This document shows, piece by piece, positions 1 through 7,016 of a stretch of 10,364 bases of DNA. Below the pieces are notes generated by a model. The model did no database searches and was not told the DNA's origin. It saw nothing but the letters and a program-made list of their open reading frames with translations. The DNA is from Porphyromonadaceae bacterium UBA7042 (GTDB lineage: Bacteria; Bacteroidota; Bacteroidia; Bacteroidales; Muribaculaceae). The stretch lies in contig DLAR01000037.1 in NCBI GenBank assembly GCA_002494015.1, positions 1 to 10,364 on the forward strand, written 5' to 3'. The position numbers were made by a program, and so were the translations under genes. The stretch's first letter is position 1. The number at the start of each line of letters is the position of its first letter.

Positions 1-6
1 TTTGTT

Positions 7-831
7 ATGAAACACCCTCTAAAGACTTTACTGATAATTTCTCTGCTTGTCACAGCGCCATTTTCCATTATGGCCCAAAACAACAGTTATACCGATCTTG
101 TCGGGGATGCCGACAAGGCGATTGCCGAAGGCAAATGGGACGAGGCCGAGCAGATGCTCACAGAGGCGATGCGGCTCGAACCCGCCAACCCCTTCAATGT
201 CCTGCTGATGTCCAACGTCGGGATGATGCAGTTCAATCAAGGCAAAGACTCACTCGCCCTCGCGACATTGAATACGGCCCACGAAATCGCCCCCGCGTCG
301 GTCACGATTTTGGGCAACAGGGCTCGAATACTGATGGCGACCGGACATGAAAAAGAAGCGTTTGATGATTTCGGACGCATTATAGAACTCGACTCCACGG
401 CTGTGATGCCACGTTTCAATCATGGCATAATCGCGTTGAAAACTCACGACTTCGCGACCGCAATACGGGACTTTGAATATCTCAATTCTCATGCTCCCGA
501 TGAACTGGAAACATCAATCGGGATGGCGTCTCTGCATTCCGCACTCGGCAACTGGGCCGAGGCTATCCCCTATTTCAACCGCGTTATCGAAAAAGACCCG
601 GCATCGCATTTCTATGCGGGACGGGCATTGTGCCGCCTGATGCTCGACCAATTATCCGAGGCATCTGACGATATTTCCCGCGGACTTGAACTCGACCCCG
701 AAGACGGAGAGCTATATCTATACCGTGCCGCACTCAACAAGATGCGCTATCGCGTTGCCGATGCCCGTGCCGACGCCGAGCGCGCCCGTCAGCTCGGAAT
801 ACCGGCCGAGCGGCTAAAAGACTTCTTTTAG
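7..831 (+). CDS. Secreted tetratricopeptide-repeat (TPR) protein
   Basis: This is a 274-residue protein with a Sec signal peptide: a basic start (MKHPLK), a hydrophobic stretch at about residues 7-20, and a likely signal peptidase I site after A23, leaving Q24 as the mature N-terminus. No lipobox cysteine is present, so it is probably soluble in the periplasm or loosely membrane-associated. The mature part is almost entirely TPR helices, about seven repeats between residues 29 and 264, recognisable by recurring W/A/G-A and 'ELDP'-type repeat ends (RLEPANP, IELDSTA, EKDPAS, LELDPEDG). TPR arrays bind other proteins, but nothing shows the partner. The start is chosen because it gives the complete signal peptide; only six bases precede it, so upstream operon membership cannot be judged. 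A 35-base gap to rsgA suggests cotranscription. The TPR fold is certain; the function is unknown. Confidence 0.88.
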   Translation: MKHPLKTLLIISLLVTAPFSIMAQNNSYTDLVGDADKAIAEGKWDEAEQMLTEAMRLEPANPFNVLLMSNVGMMQFNQGKDSLALATLNTAHEIAPASVTILGNRARILMATGHEKEAFDDFGRIIELDSTAVMPRFNHGIIALKTHDFATAIRDFEYLNSHAPDELETSIGMASLHSALGNWAEAIPYFNRVIEKDPASHFYAGRALCRLMLDQLSEASDDISRGLELDPEDGELYLYRAALNKMRYRVADARADAERARQLGIPAERLKDFF

Positions 832-866
832 AGGCTGCAAAAACAACCTCATAAACGACAATCACA

Positions 867-1814
867 ATGAAAGGTTTAGTAATCAAAAACACAGGCAGCA
901 GCTACCTTGTCAAGACCGATGACGGAAACGAGGTACTCTGCAAAATAAAAGGGAATTTCCGACTCAAAGGAATCCGGACCACAAATCCTGTAGCCGTAGG
1001 CGACCGCGTGACACTGTCAAGCACAGACAGCGACACAACAGCCTACATCACGGCCATCGAGCCGCGCAAAAACTACATAATCCGACGTGCCAGCAACCTG
1101 TCTAAGCAAGCCCACATAATCGCCGCCAATCTTGACCAAGTGTGCCTGATTGTGACACTGGCCCACCCGACGACCTCGACAACATTTATAGACCGCTTTC
1201 TTGCTACTGCCGAGGCTTATCGTGTTCCTGCAGTTATCGTCATCAACAAAATCGACCTTCTCGACACCCCCGACGACAAAGAGTATCTTGATGCCGTCGC
1301 CTATCTTTATGAATCCATCGGTTACCCCGTGATTCGCGTCTCAGCCGCCACCGGCGAAGGTGTCGACACACTTAAATCGATGCTTGACGGCAAAATCACG
1401 TTGTTCTCGGGCAACTCGGGTGTAGGGAAATCAACTCTTATAAACGACCTGATTCCCGATCTACACCTCGCGACTGCCGAAATATCGGCCATGCATGACA
1501 CCGGTATGCATACAACAACATTCTCCGAAATGTTTGCCGTCCCGGGAACGGCTCCGTGCACATATATAATTGACACTCCCGGAGTCAAAGGATTCGGCAC
1601 GCTGGAATTTGACCGCCACGAAGTGGGTCACTACTTCCCCGAAATCTTCAAGCACAGCGCCGAGTGCCGGTATGGCGACTGCACCCACACCCACGAACCC
1701 GGATGCGCCGTCCGCGCGGCACTTGACGACAACCTCATCTCTCAATCCCGTTACGCATCCTATCTCAGTATTCTCGAAGACTCGGCCGACGACAAATACC
1801 GCAAAGGTTACTAA
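867..1814 (+). CDS. rsgA: Ribosome small-subunit-dependent GTPase A (RsgA/YjeQ)
   Basis: RsgA is a cytoplasmic, circularly permuted GTPase that acts late in 30S subunit maturation, where GTP hydrolysis is stimulated by the 30S particle. The sequence shows an N-terminal OB-fold (about residues 1-70), then GTPase motifs in the permuted order typical of the family: G4 NKID at 127-130, G5-like VSAATG at 158-163, the P-loop GNSGVGKS at 182-189, a TTTF switch I at 216-219, and G3 DTPG at 236-239. A C-terminal zinc site follows with C267, C272, H274 and C280 in the family spacing C-x4-C-x-H-x5-C. The 315-residue length is normal. No clear Shine-Dalgarno is visible before the ATG, as usual in Bacteroidota. 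It follows the TPR gene by 35 bases and ends just before a strong hairpin. Identification is secure. Confidence 0.97.
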   Translation: MKGLVIKNTGSSYLVKTDDGNEVLCKIKGNFRLKGIRTTNPVAVGDRVTLSSTDSDTTAYITAIEPRKNYIIRRASNLSKQAHIIAANLDQVCLIVTLAHPTTSTTFIDRFLATAEAYRVPAVIVINKIDLLDTPDDKEYLDAVAYLYESIGYPVIRVSAATGEGVDTLKSMLDGKITLFSGNSGVGKSTLINDLIPDLHLATAEISAMHDTGMHTTTFSEMFAVPGTAPCTYIIDTPGVKGFGTLEFDRHEVGHYFPEIFKHSAECRYGDCTHTHEPGCAVRAALDDNLISQSRYASYLSILEDSADDKYRKGY

Positions 1815-1833
1815 TCCCGATTCACTCATATCT

Positions 1834-1874
1834 AAAAAGGCGGGACTGCACACAGTGTGCAGTCCCGCCTTTTT
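1834..1874. terminator. Perfect 20-bp inverted repeat, bidirectional terminator
   Basis: Arms at 1834-1853 and 1855-1874 are exact reverse complements around a single central base. Each arm starts with five A and continues into GGCGGGACTGCACAC, so the transcript from either strand forms a GC-rich stem followed by a run of U. It lies between the convergent rsgA (plus) and transporter (minus) genes and is placed to terminate both. Confidence 0.9.
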
Positions 1875-1916
1875 ATGCATTTACAAGAGTCTTAGAGTAT
1901 GTTTAAAAACACCCTC

Positions 1917-3614
1917 TTATTCTTCAGCGGCGGCAACCTCTGATTCGAGGACTTCTGTTTCGGGTTTGATATTGGGAAGTTCAAGACCGAGATTGTGCTT
2001 GCGGTCAATGACTTTCAGCACGAGGCCGAGAACAAGCGCGGCTACACCGAGGCAGGCAAGCATCACGAGAGGCGCAGTGTAGTTGTAGCTCACTGCCGCT
2101 TGCTCGGGTGTCATCGTGCCGTTGGCCAATCCCTCTACGATCTGAGGATTTGTATTGTCAAGAACCTTGCCGATAAGCAGCGGGAACAACCAGAGACCGA
2201 TATTCTGAATCCAGAATATCAATGCATAGGCCGACCCGATGATTTTAGCGTCGACAAGCTTGGGAACACTGGGCCACAACGACGCGGGTACAAGGGAGAA
2301 AGATGCCCCGAGCACAAGAATTGTCAGATAAGCGATGCACACGCCGCCCACAGGACTGTCCTTGAACAGCGGGAGGACAAACGCAAATGTCAAGTGACAG
2401 GCAATCAGCAGCAACGAGCCGATGACAAGCATCGACGCCGCTTTTCCTTTATAGTCGACATAGTTGCCGAGAATCGGGGTAATACCGACGGCAAGGAGCG
2501 GGAACACGGCGAATATCGTTCCGGCCGACTGGCGCTTGTAACCCATGTAACAGAACACGACAAGAGCGATAACAGCAACCGCGAGAAGACCATATTTGCG
2601 GCCTTTTGCCTTTGAGAAATTGCTTGCAAACGCCGCACCGGCAACTATAATCATAATGACATACTGCACGACAGTAACAGTGTCGCCGGCCCAGAACGAG
2701 GCGGGGTCAACATCGGTGAACGACAGGTTGCACTGGAGCATGTTGACAGCATATTTCTGGAAGGGGAAGATTGCCGAGTAGTAAAGCACGCAAAGAAGGG
2801 CGACAAGCCAGAATCCGCTCGAAGTAAGGATTTTGCCAAGGTCTTTCAACTGGAACGGGTCATCTTTTTCTTCCTCGGCGTGGGTCTGCTCGTCAAGTTT
2901 CTTATCCATAAAGAAATAGACAATGAACATAATCAACGCAATCATCAGCAACACGACACCGAATGCCACCGAGCGGCTGACGCTGATGTCGCCGCCAAGC
3001 TCGGCAAACATGGGTGAGAAAATCATACAGGTCGCGACTCCAAGACGGGCGAGCGCCATCTCCGACCCCATCGCGAGAGCCATTTCCTTGCCTTTAAACC
3101 ACTTGACGATGCCTCGACTGACCGTAATACCGGCCATCTCGACACCACAGCCGAAAATCATGAAACCCACGGCCGAAAACTTGGCCGACGCGGGCATGCC
3201 CTTATAGAAAGGGGCAATGCCAAGTTCCTCAAAAACGGGAATATGATTCAGGTGATTTGTAAACCACACATCGAGCGAACTTCCGATAAAGGCATCGGTC
3301 AGCGCATACCAGTTAATCGTGGCGCCGACAAGCATCACTGCACCTGACAGGACGGCAGTAAACCTCACCCCCATCTTGTCAAGAATGATACCGGCAAAAA
3401 TCAGGAAGAAAATAAAAACGTTAAGAAACGTCTCGGAACCCTGCATGGTGCCGAACGCAGTAGAATCCCATCCGCGGGTCGACTGCAGCAAGTCCTTGAT
3501 AGGCGACAGGATGTCCATAAAAATATATGAACAGAACATGGCGAACGCTAAGAATCCCAGCGCGGTCCATCTCGCCCAAGGCTTGTCGGAAAGTACTTGT
3601 TTTACTGTTTCCAT
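1917..3614 (-). CDS. Major facilitator superfamily transporter, MFSD1-like
   Basis: This is a 565-residue polytopic inner-membrane protein of the major facilitator superfamily. Hydrophobic segments cover roughly residues 16-36, 62-78, 85-105, 147-165, 192-203, 215-236, 268-285, 316-331, 341-357, 366-382, 394-413, 424-446, 460-482 and 513-534; not all need be separate helices. The family loop motif is visible after TM2 (GIILDKMGVRFT, 75-86), with a related one in the second half (GNYVDYKGKAA, 383-393). The stretch 434-486, with LVPASLWPSVPKL and then IFWIQNIGLWLFPLLIGKVLD, resembles the MFSD1 group, whose vertebrate member exports dipeptides from lysosomes; the substrate here is not shown. A long outer loop (about 106-146) and an acidic C-terminal tail ending EVAAAEE are noticeable. 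The start is preceded by an A/T-rich, Shine-Dalgarno-free leader. It is probably monocistronic. Superfamily certain; subgroup from memory. Confidence 0.9.
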   Translation of the reverse strand: METVKQVLSDKPWARWTALGFLAFAMFCSYIFMDILSPIKDLLQSTRGWDSTAFGTMQGSETFLNVFIFFLIFAGIILDKMGVRFTAVLSGAVMLVGATINWYALTDAFIGSSLDVWFTNHLNHIPVFEELGIAPFYKGMPASAKFSAVGFMIFGCGVEMAGITVSRGIVKWFKGKEMALAMGSEMALARLGVATCMIFSPMFAELGGDISVSRSVAFGVVLLMIALIMFIVYFFMDKKLDEQTHAEEEKDDPFQLKDLGKILTSSGFWLVALLCVLYYSAIFPFQKYAVNMLQCNLSFTDVDPASFWAGDTVTVVQYVIMIIVAGAAFASNFSKAKGRKYGLLAVAVIALVVFCYMGYKRQSAGTIFAVFPLLAVGITPILGNYVDYKGKAASMLVIGSLLLIACHLTFAFVLPLFKDSPVGGVCIAYLTILVLGASFSLVPASLWPSVPKLVDAKIIGSAYALIFWIQNIGLWLFPLLIGKVLDNTNPQIVEGLANGTMTPEQAAVSYNYTAPLVMLACLGVAALVLGLVLKVIDRKHNLGLELPNIKPETEVLESEVAAAEE

Positions 3615-3651
3615 TTAGCAAAAAGTGAAATGATTTAAATTTTATTTTTTA

Positions 3652-3659
3652 CAAAATTA
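3652..3659 (-). promoter_or_regulatory. Putative -7 promoter box for the MFS gene
   Basis: On the minus strand this reads TAATTTTG, a full match to the Bacteroidota -7 consensus TAnnTTTG, about 38 bases before the transporter ATG. No convincing TTG/TTTG -33 element lies 19-21 bases upstream, so support rests on the -7 box and its position. The same octamer recurs at 3702-3709 on this strand, an alternative that would give a leader near 90 bases. Confidence 0.4.
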
Positions 3660-3693
3660 CTCAAATTATGCGAATCGGCATGGTTTTATTTAT

Positions 3694-3701
3694 TAATTTC
3701 G
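3694..3701 (+). promoter_or_regulatory. Putative -7 promoter box for the AI-2E family gene
   Basis: The plus strand reads TAATTTCG, one mismatch from the Bacteroidota TAnnTTTG -7 consensus, with a likely transcription start a little over 20 bases before the ATG at 3730. No clear -33 element is visible. It lies 34 bases from the opposing box for the MFS gene, so the two promoters would share their upstream DNA. Confidence 0.35.
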
Positions 3702-3729
3702 CAAAATTAATCATTCATTTAACATCCAC

Positions 3730-4839
3730 ATGCCATTTTCACGACAACCTTACACACTTGACCGCACAGTGCGGCTCGTCATAAACTGCGTGCTGTTTCT
3801 CGGTGCCATCTGGCTCATTAACACGCTGAAAGGTGTCCTTCTCCCTTTCCTCGTCGGATGCCTCATCGCCTATATCCTTGAGCCTGCGGTACAGTTCACC
3901 CGCGACCTGTTGAAGCTGAAGGGACGCATAGCGGCAACATTCATAACCCTCTTTGAACTCCTTTTCTTCTTTTTGCTGGTATGCTATCTCCTCATTCCAT
4001 CCATTATAAACGAAGCTACTGAAATGGCGGGGATGCTCAAGACCTACGCCAAGACCGAGATGAACGCCATCCCGTTTATCCCGGACTCGGTTCACGAGTT
4101 TCTGCGCACACATATCGACTTTGAAAAAATCGCGTCAAAACTCACCCGCGAGGAATGGACGCGCATGATTGAGGAAACATTTTCGGCATCGTGGTCACTT
4201 ATTTCCGGCTCTATTTCTATTTTACTGAGCATATTCAGCTGGATAATAGTTTTGCTCTATGTGATTTTCATCATGATTGACTATGAAAAGCTGTCCAACG
4301 GTTTCCGGCGCATGATTCCTCCCAAATACCGCAAATCGGTCCTTGGTATATGCCGCGACGTAAAAAGCAGCATGAACCGGTATTTTCGCGGGCAGGCTCT
4401 TGTCGCATTCATTGTCGGCATCCTTTTCAGCATCGGGTTCCTCATAATAGGGCTTCCGCTCGCCATCATCCTCGGCCTGTTTATCGGATTACTGAACATG
4501 GTGCCCTATCTACAGCTTATATCGCTGATTCCGACAACCATTCTGTGCCTCATATACTCGGTCGATACCGGCATGAGCTTCTGGACGCTGTTTTGGGAAT
4601 GCATCGCAGTCTACTGCATCGTTCAGGCTATTCAGGACCTTTTCCTCACGCCCAAAATCATCGGGAAAGCGATGAGCCTGAACCCGGCACTCATCTTCCT
4701 GTCGCTTTCGATATGGGGCACCCTTCTCGGATTCATCGGTCTCATCATCGCAATCCCGCTGACCACCCTGCTGCTGGCCTATTACGACCGCTATATAATC
4801 CGGCCTAATGAGAAAAACGCGCTGCGGCCAAAGGGTTAA
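3730..4839 (+). CDS. AI-2E/PerM family membrane protein
   Basis: This 369-residue inner-membrane protein belongs to the AI-2E transporter (PerM/YdiK) family. Seven or eight hydrophobic segments are visible: about residues 17-33, 35-50, 70-92, 158-184, 222-243, 245-262, 264-277 and 316-352, with a soluble amphipathic stretch at about 95-150. Family hallmarks are the RYFRGQ segment (218-223), the G-x-x-N-x-x-P-Y motif (GLLNMVPYLQ, 253-262) and the conserved C-terminal block from QAIQDLFLTPKIIGK (299-313) through NPALIF and GFIGLIIAIPL. Members have been linked to autoinducer-2 export, Na+/H+ exchange or unknown transport; the name does not prove a quorum-sensing role, and nothing nearby supports AI-2 synthesis. 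The ATG gives a normal length and follows an AT-rich promoter region shared with the divergent MFS gene. Confidence 0.93.
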   Translation: MPFSRQPYTLDRTVRLVINCVLFLGAIWLINTLKGVLLPFLVGCLIAYILEPAVQFTRDLLKLKGRIAATFITLFELLFFFLLVCYLLIPSIINEATEMAGMLKTYAKTEMNAIPFIPDSVHEFLRTHIDFEKIASKLTREEWTRMIEETFSASWSLISGSISILLSIFSWIIVLLYVIFIMIDYEKLSNGFRRMIPPKYRKSVLGICRDVKSSMNRYFRGQALVAFIVGILFSIGFLIIGLPLAIILGLFIGLLNMVPYLQLISLIPTTILCLIYSVDTGMSFWTLFWECIAVYCIVQAIQDLFLTPKIIGKAMSLNPALIFLSLSIWGTLLGFIGLIIAIPLTTLLLAYYDRYIIRPNEKNALRPKG

Positions 4840-4865
4840 AAAATCCCAATCTATGAGTTTCCATC

Positions 4866-4896
4866 TTGTCAGTGGGTGAAAATTTAGCTAACTTCG
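4866..4896 (+). promoter_or_regulatory. Putative dacB promoter (-33 TTG, -7 TAACTTCG)
   Basis: TTG at 4866-4868 is separated by 20 bases from TAACTTCG at 4889-4896, which differs from the Bacteroidota -7 consensus TAnnTTTG at one position. Spacing matches the usual 19-21 bases. Because the dacB ATG is at 4906, the transcript would have an extremely short leader of a few bases at most. Confidence 0.5.
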
Positions 4897-4905
4897 TGGT
4901 CGATT

Positions 4906-6303
4906 ATGAGAATATCAGCAATTATTCAACGCACATTCTGCCTTGTAGCCGCCAGTCTTTCAGCCATTGCATCCTCGGCATTTCCGCTCGACATCTCCGG
5001 CATAGACACTACGCGCACGGCAATATATATCGAAGACCTCCGTTTCGGCGTACCCATTATAGCTGAAAACATTGACGCGTCACTTGTGCCGGCAAGCATT
5101 ATGAAAAGTGTCACTGTGGCCTCGGCACTTGCCATCGGAGACCCCGAGGAAAGATTCGTAACGCCGGTAACTGCCGTCGGAAACATATTGCCCGACGGGA
5201 CTCTTGACGGCAACATAGTCGTCACAGCCTCAGGCGACCCGTCGATTGAATCATCATTTCTTGACGGGACTCGCGGCTTTTGCGACAGCATCGTCACTGC
5301 GGCGGTAAATGCCGGTATTACCGCCGTAAATGGTGACATCATCATAAAAGAGGAAGGTTTTGAGGATGACCGCGTGCCGGCCGGATGGATGGACGAGGAT
5401 GTGGCATGGCCCTACGGAGCCGGACACCACGGGGCCAATTTCTGCGACAACCGTTTCACGCTGCGCCTGCCCTCGCGCGAGACCGTCCCTTATGTCCCCG
5501 ACCTTGACCTACGCATAATAACACGCGGGAAGAAACAGGGATTGAAAGCCACCCGCAATCGCGACACAGAGACTTTCACCTTTACAGGACGTGTTCCGCG
5601 ACGGGGTTACAGCGACCGGCTCGCGATGCCTCGGCCGGCCAAAGTCATGCGGCACGAAATTATCGAAAAACTCCGTACAGCCGGCATCGAGGTGCTTCAG
5701 TCAACAGTAAAGCCTGAAAAGGAATCCATTCTGCTCTATACTCATCTTTCCCCCACTTTCCGGGAAATCATGCGCAGCCTCATGTTTCGGTCAGACAACA
5801 TGATGGCCGAAGGAATGCTCCGCGCACTGAGACCCGGAGGCTCGCGCGCCGACGCCGTCAAGGAGGAATTGGCCGTGTGGAGCGATGCGGGCATCTCTCT
5901 TGCAGGCATCAATATCGAAGACGGTAGCGGGCTCTCGCGAAACGACCGCCTGACGGCACGTTTCCTTGCCGAGGTACTTAAAACCATGACTTCTCCTGAC
6001 TACAGCGACGACTACACCTCGCTATTTCCGCGTGCAGGCTACGAAGGCACCGTGCGCAATTTCCTTGCCGGAACCCATCTCGAATGGGATATCGCGCTGA
6101 AAACCGGCAGCATGCGCGGCGTGCAGTCCTTTGCCGGGTATAAATTTGACGAGGAAGGCCGACCCACCCACATAATAATTTTCATTGTCAACGGGTTTAC
6201 CTGTAACCGCGCGACCTTAAAAAATGCAATTTCACGCTTGCTATTAGAAAAATTTCCATTAAGTTTGCAATCTGAAACCCCAACCGAACCGACAGATCTA
6301 TGA
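4906..6303 (+). CDS. dacB: D-alanyl-D-alanine carboxypeptidase/endopeptidase, PBP4 (DacB, peptidase S13)
   Basis: This 465-residue protein is a class C low-molecular-weight penicillin-binding protein that trims or cleaves D-Ala cross-links of peptidoglycan in the periplasm. A signal peptide occupies about residues 1-25 (MRISAIIQR, hydrophobic core, SSA before FPLD). All three active-site motifs are present: SIMK with the nucleophile S64 and K67, SDN at 296-298, and KTG at 399-401. Family context also fits (LSPTFREIMRSLMFRSDNMMAEGML and EDGSGLSRNDRLT). The insertion between the first two motifs is typical of S13 enzymes, and the length is normal. The only ATG that retains the signal peptide is at 4906; an in-frame stop at 4885-4887 precludes a longer form with a usual start. 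Its last bases overlap the next gene as ATGA, indicating translational coupling. Confidence 0.95.
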   Translation: MRISAIIQRTFCLVAASLSAIASSAFPLDISGIDTTRTAIYIEDLRFGVPIIAENIDASLVPASIMKSVTVASALAIGDPEERFVTPVTAVGNILPDGTLDGNIVVTASGDPSIESSFLDGTRGFCDSIVTAAVNAGITAVNGDIIIKEEGFEDDRVPAGWMDEDVAWPYGAGHHGANFCDNRFTLRLPSRETVPYVPDLDLRIITRGKKQGLKATRNRDTETFTFTGRVPRRGYSDRLAMPRPAKVMRHEIIEKLRTAGIEVLQSTVKPEKESILLYTHLSPTFREIMRSLMFRSDNMMAEGMLRALRPGGSRADAVKEELAVWSDAGISLAGINIEDGSGLSRNDRLTARFLAEVLKTMTSPDYSDDYTSLFPRAGYEGTVRNFLAGTHLEWDIALKTGSMRGVQSFAGYKFDEEGRPTHIIIFIVNGFTCNRATLKNAISRLLLEKFPLSLQSETPTEPTDL

Positions 6304-7010
6304 AAGATTATTCAGCAATGCTCAACCTGAGCTATGAAATAGAGGGTCTGATTACCTTACAGATAAGCCGTGGCGAGACAACCGCGACCCAGATTGACTC
6401 GCTCATTACCGATAAGATTTCGCAACTTGCCCGGCTCGCCGGAGTCAGCGATGTCACATCGGTGCCGGTCGACAATGACGATGTCGCAATAGTCAACGCC
6501 GTGCTGACCGAAGAGGAAGAAGACGCAAAACCTTTCACCCCCGACAATGAACCCGAGCCAACCGGCCATCAACCGGTCACAGCCCGGTCACAGCCCATAC
6601 GCGACCTTCCGACCGACCCGCATATCTCCCCCAACAGCCGCAACGAATTTGCCGACCCTGACGATGCCGAAGCCACCGCGCGGCTCAGACCATCGGTAAA
6701 ACCCGAGCCTGAACCCACTTGGGAAGAAGTGGAGACATTTGACTCGCCACAGATTTCGCTTGACGAAAAAATTGCCCGCGAATCAGTCAAAGACATCCAC
6801 ACCGCGTTCAGCATCAATGACAAGTTCCGTTTCCGCCGCGAGCTGTTCAGCAATTCAATCCAAGACTACAACGAGTCGATTGACATCATCGCCGCCATGT
6901 CGTCCTATGACGAAGCCGAGGATTATTTCTACAACGACCTGTGCTGGGATCCCGACAACAGCGAGGTAAAAGCCTTCATGGAAATCGTTTCCCGATATTT
7001 TGCCAAATAA
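6300..7010 (+). CDS. Conserved acidic hypothetical protein between dacB and rsmI
   Basis: I cannot assign a function to this 236-residue protein. It has three visible parts. An N-terminal helical segment (1-50, with YEIEGLITLQISRG and a second helix DSLITDKISQLARLAG) resembles a small helical bundle. A disordered acidic, proline-rich linker (about 58-150) carries EEEEDAKPFTPDNEPEPTG and KPEPEPTWEEVE. A compact C-terminal domain (152-236) contains the sequence AFSINDKFRFRRELF, then amphipathic helices with SSYDEAEDYFYNDLCW and ends in IVSRYFAK. I recall similar C-terminal segments in other Bacteroidales proteins. No signal peptide, membrane segment or catalytic motif is seen, so it is presumably cytoplasmic. 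The start overlaps the dacB stop (ATGA) and only six bases separate its stop from rsmI, so it belongs to that operon. Confidence 0.85.
   Translation: MKDYSAMLNLSYEIEGLITLQISRGETTATQIDSLITDKISQLARLAGVSDVTSVPVDNDDVAIVNAVLTEEEEDAKPFTPDNEPEPTGHQPVTARSQPIRDLPTDPHISPNSRNEFADPDDAEATARLRPSVKPEPEPTWEEVETFDSPQISLDEKIARESVKDIHTAFSINDKFRFRRELFSNSIQDYNESIDIIAAMSSYDEAEDYFYNDLCWDPDNSEVKAFMEIVSRYFAK
6573..6594 (+). repeat. 11-bp tandem duplication inside the hypothetical gene
   Basis: The unit CCGGTCACAGC occurs twice back to back (6573-6583 and 6584-6594) in the part encoding the disordered linker. The period is not a multiple of three, so the two copies are read in different frames (PVTA then RSQP), and gain or loss of one unit would shift the frame. 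Confidence 0.8.
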
Positions 7011-7016
7011 ACAGTC

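Noticed and set aside
1..6. TTTG at the left edge as the end of a -7 box for the TPR gene
   Set aside because: Only four bases of the motif are visible and the rest is outside the window, so it cannot be assessed.
1461..2082. Open frames of 139 (minus) and 170 (plus) codons across the rsgA 3' end
   Set aside because: Both run over rsgA and the perfect terminator hairpin; the translations are compositional shadows (S/T/P-rich) without family features.
1995..2615. 206-codon plus-strand open frame inside the MFS gene
   Set aside because: It is antisense to a clear membrane transporter, is highly charged with low-complexity composition, and has no recognisable family features; it reflects codon bias of the real gene.
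3730..4839. Quorum-sensing (AI-2) system suggested by the AI-2E family name
   Set aside because: No luxS, lsr-like or receptor gene is present and most members of this family are not shown to move AI-2; the name alone is not evidence.
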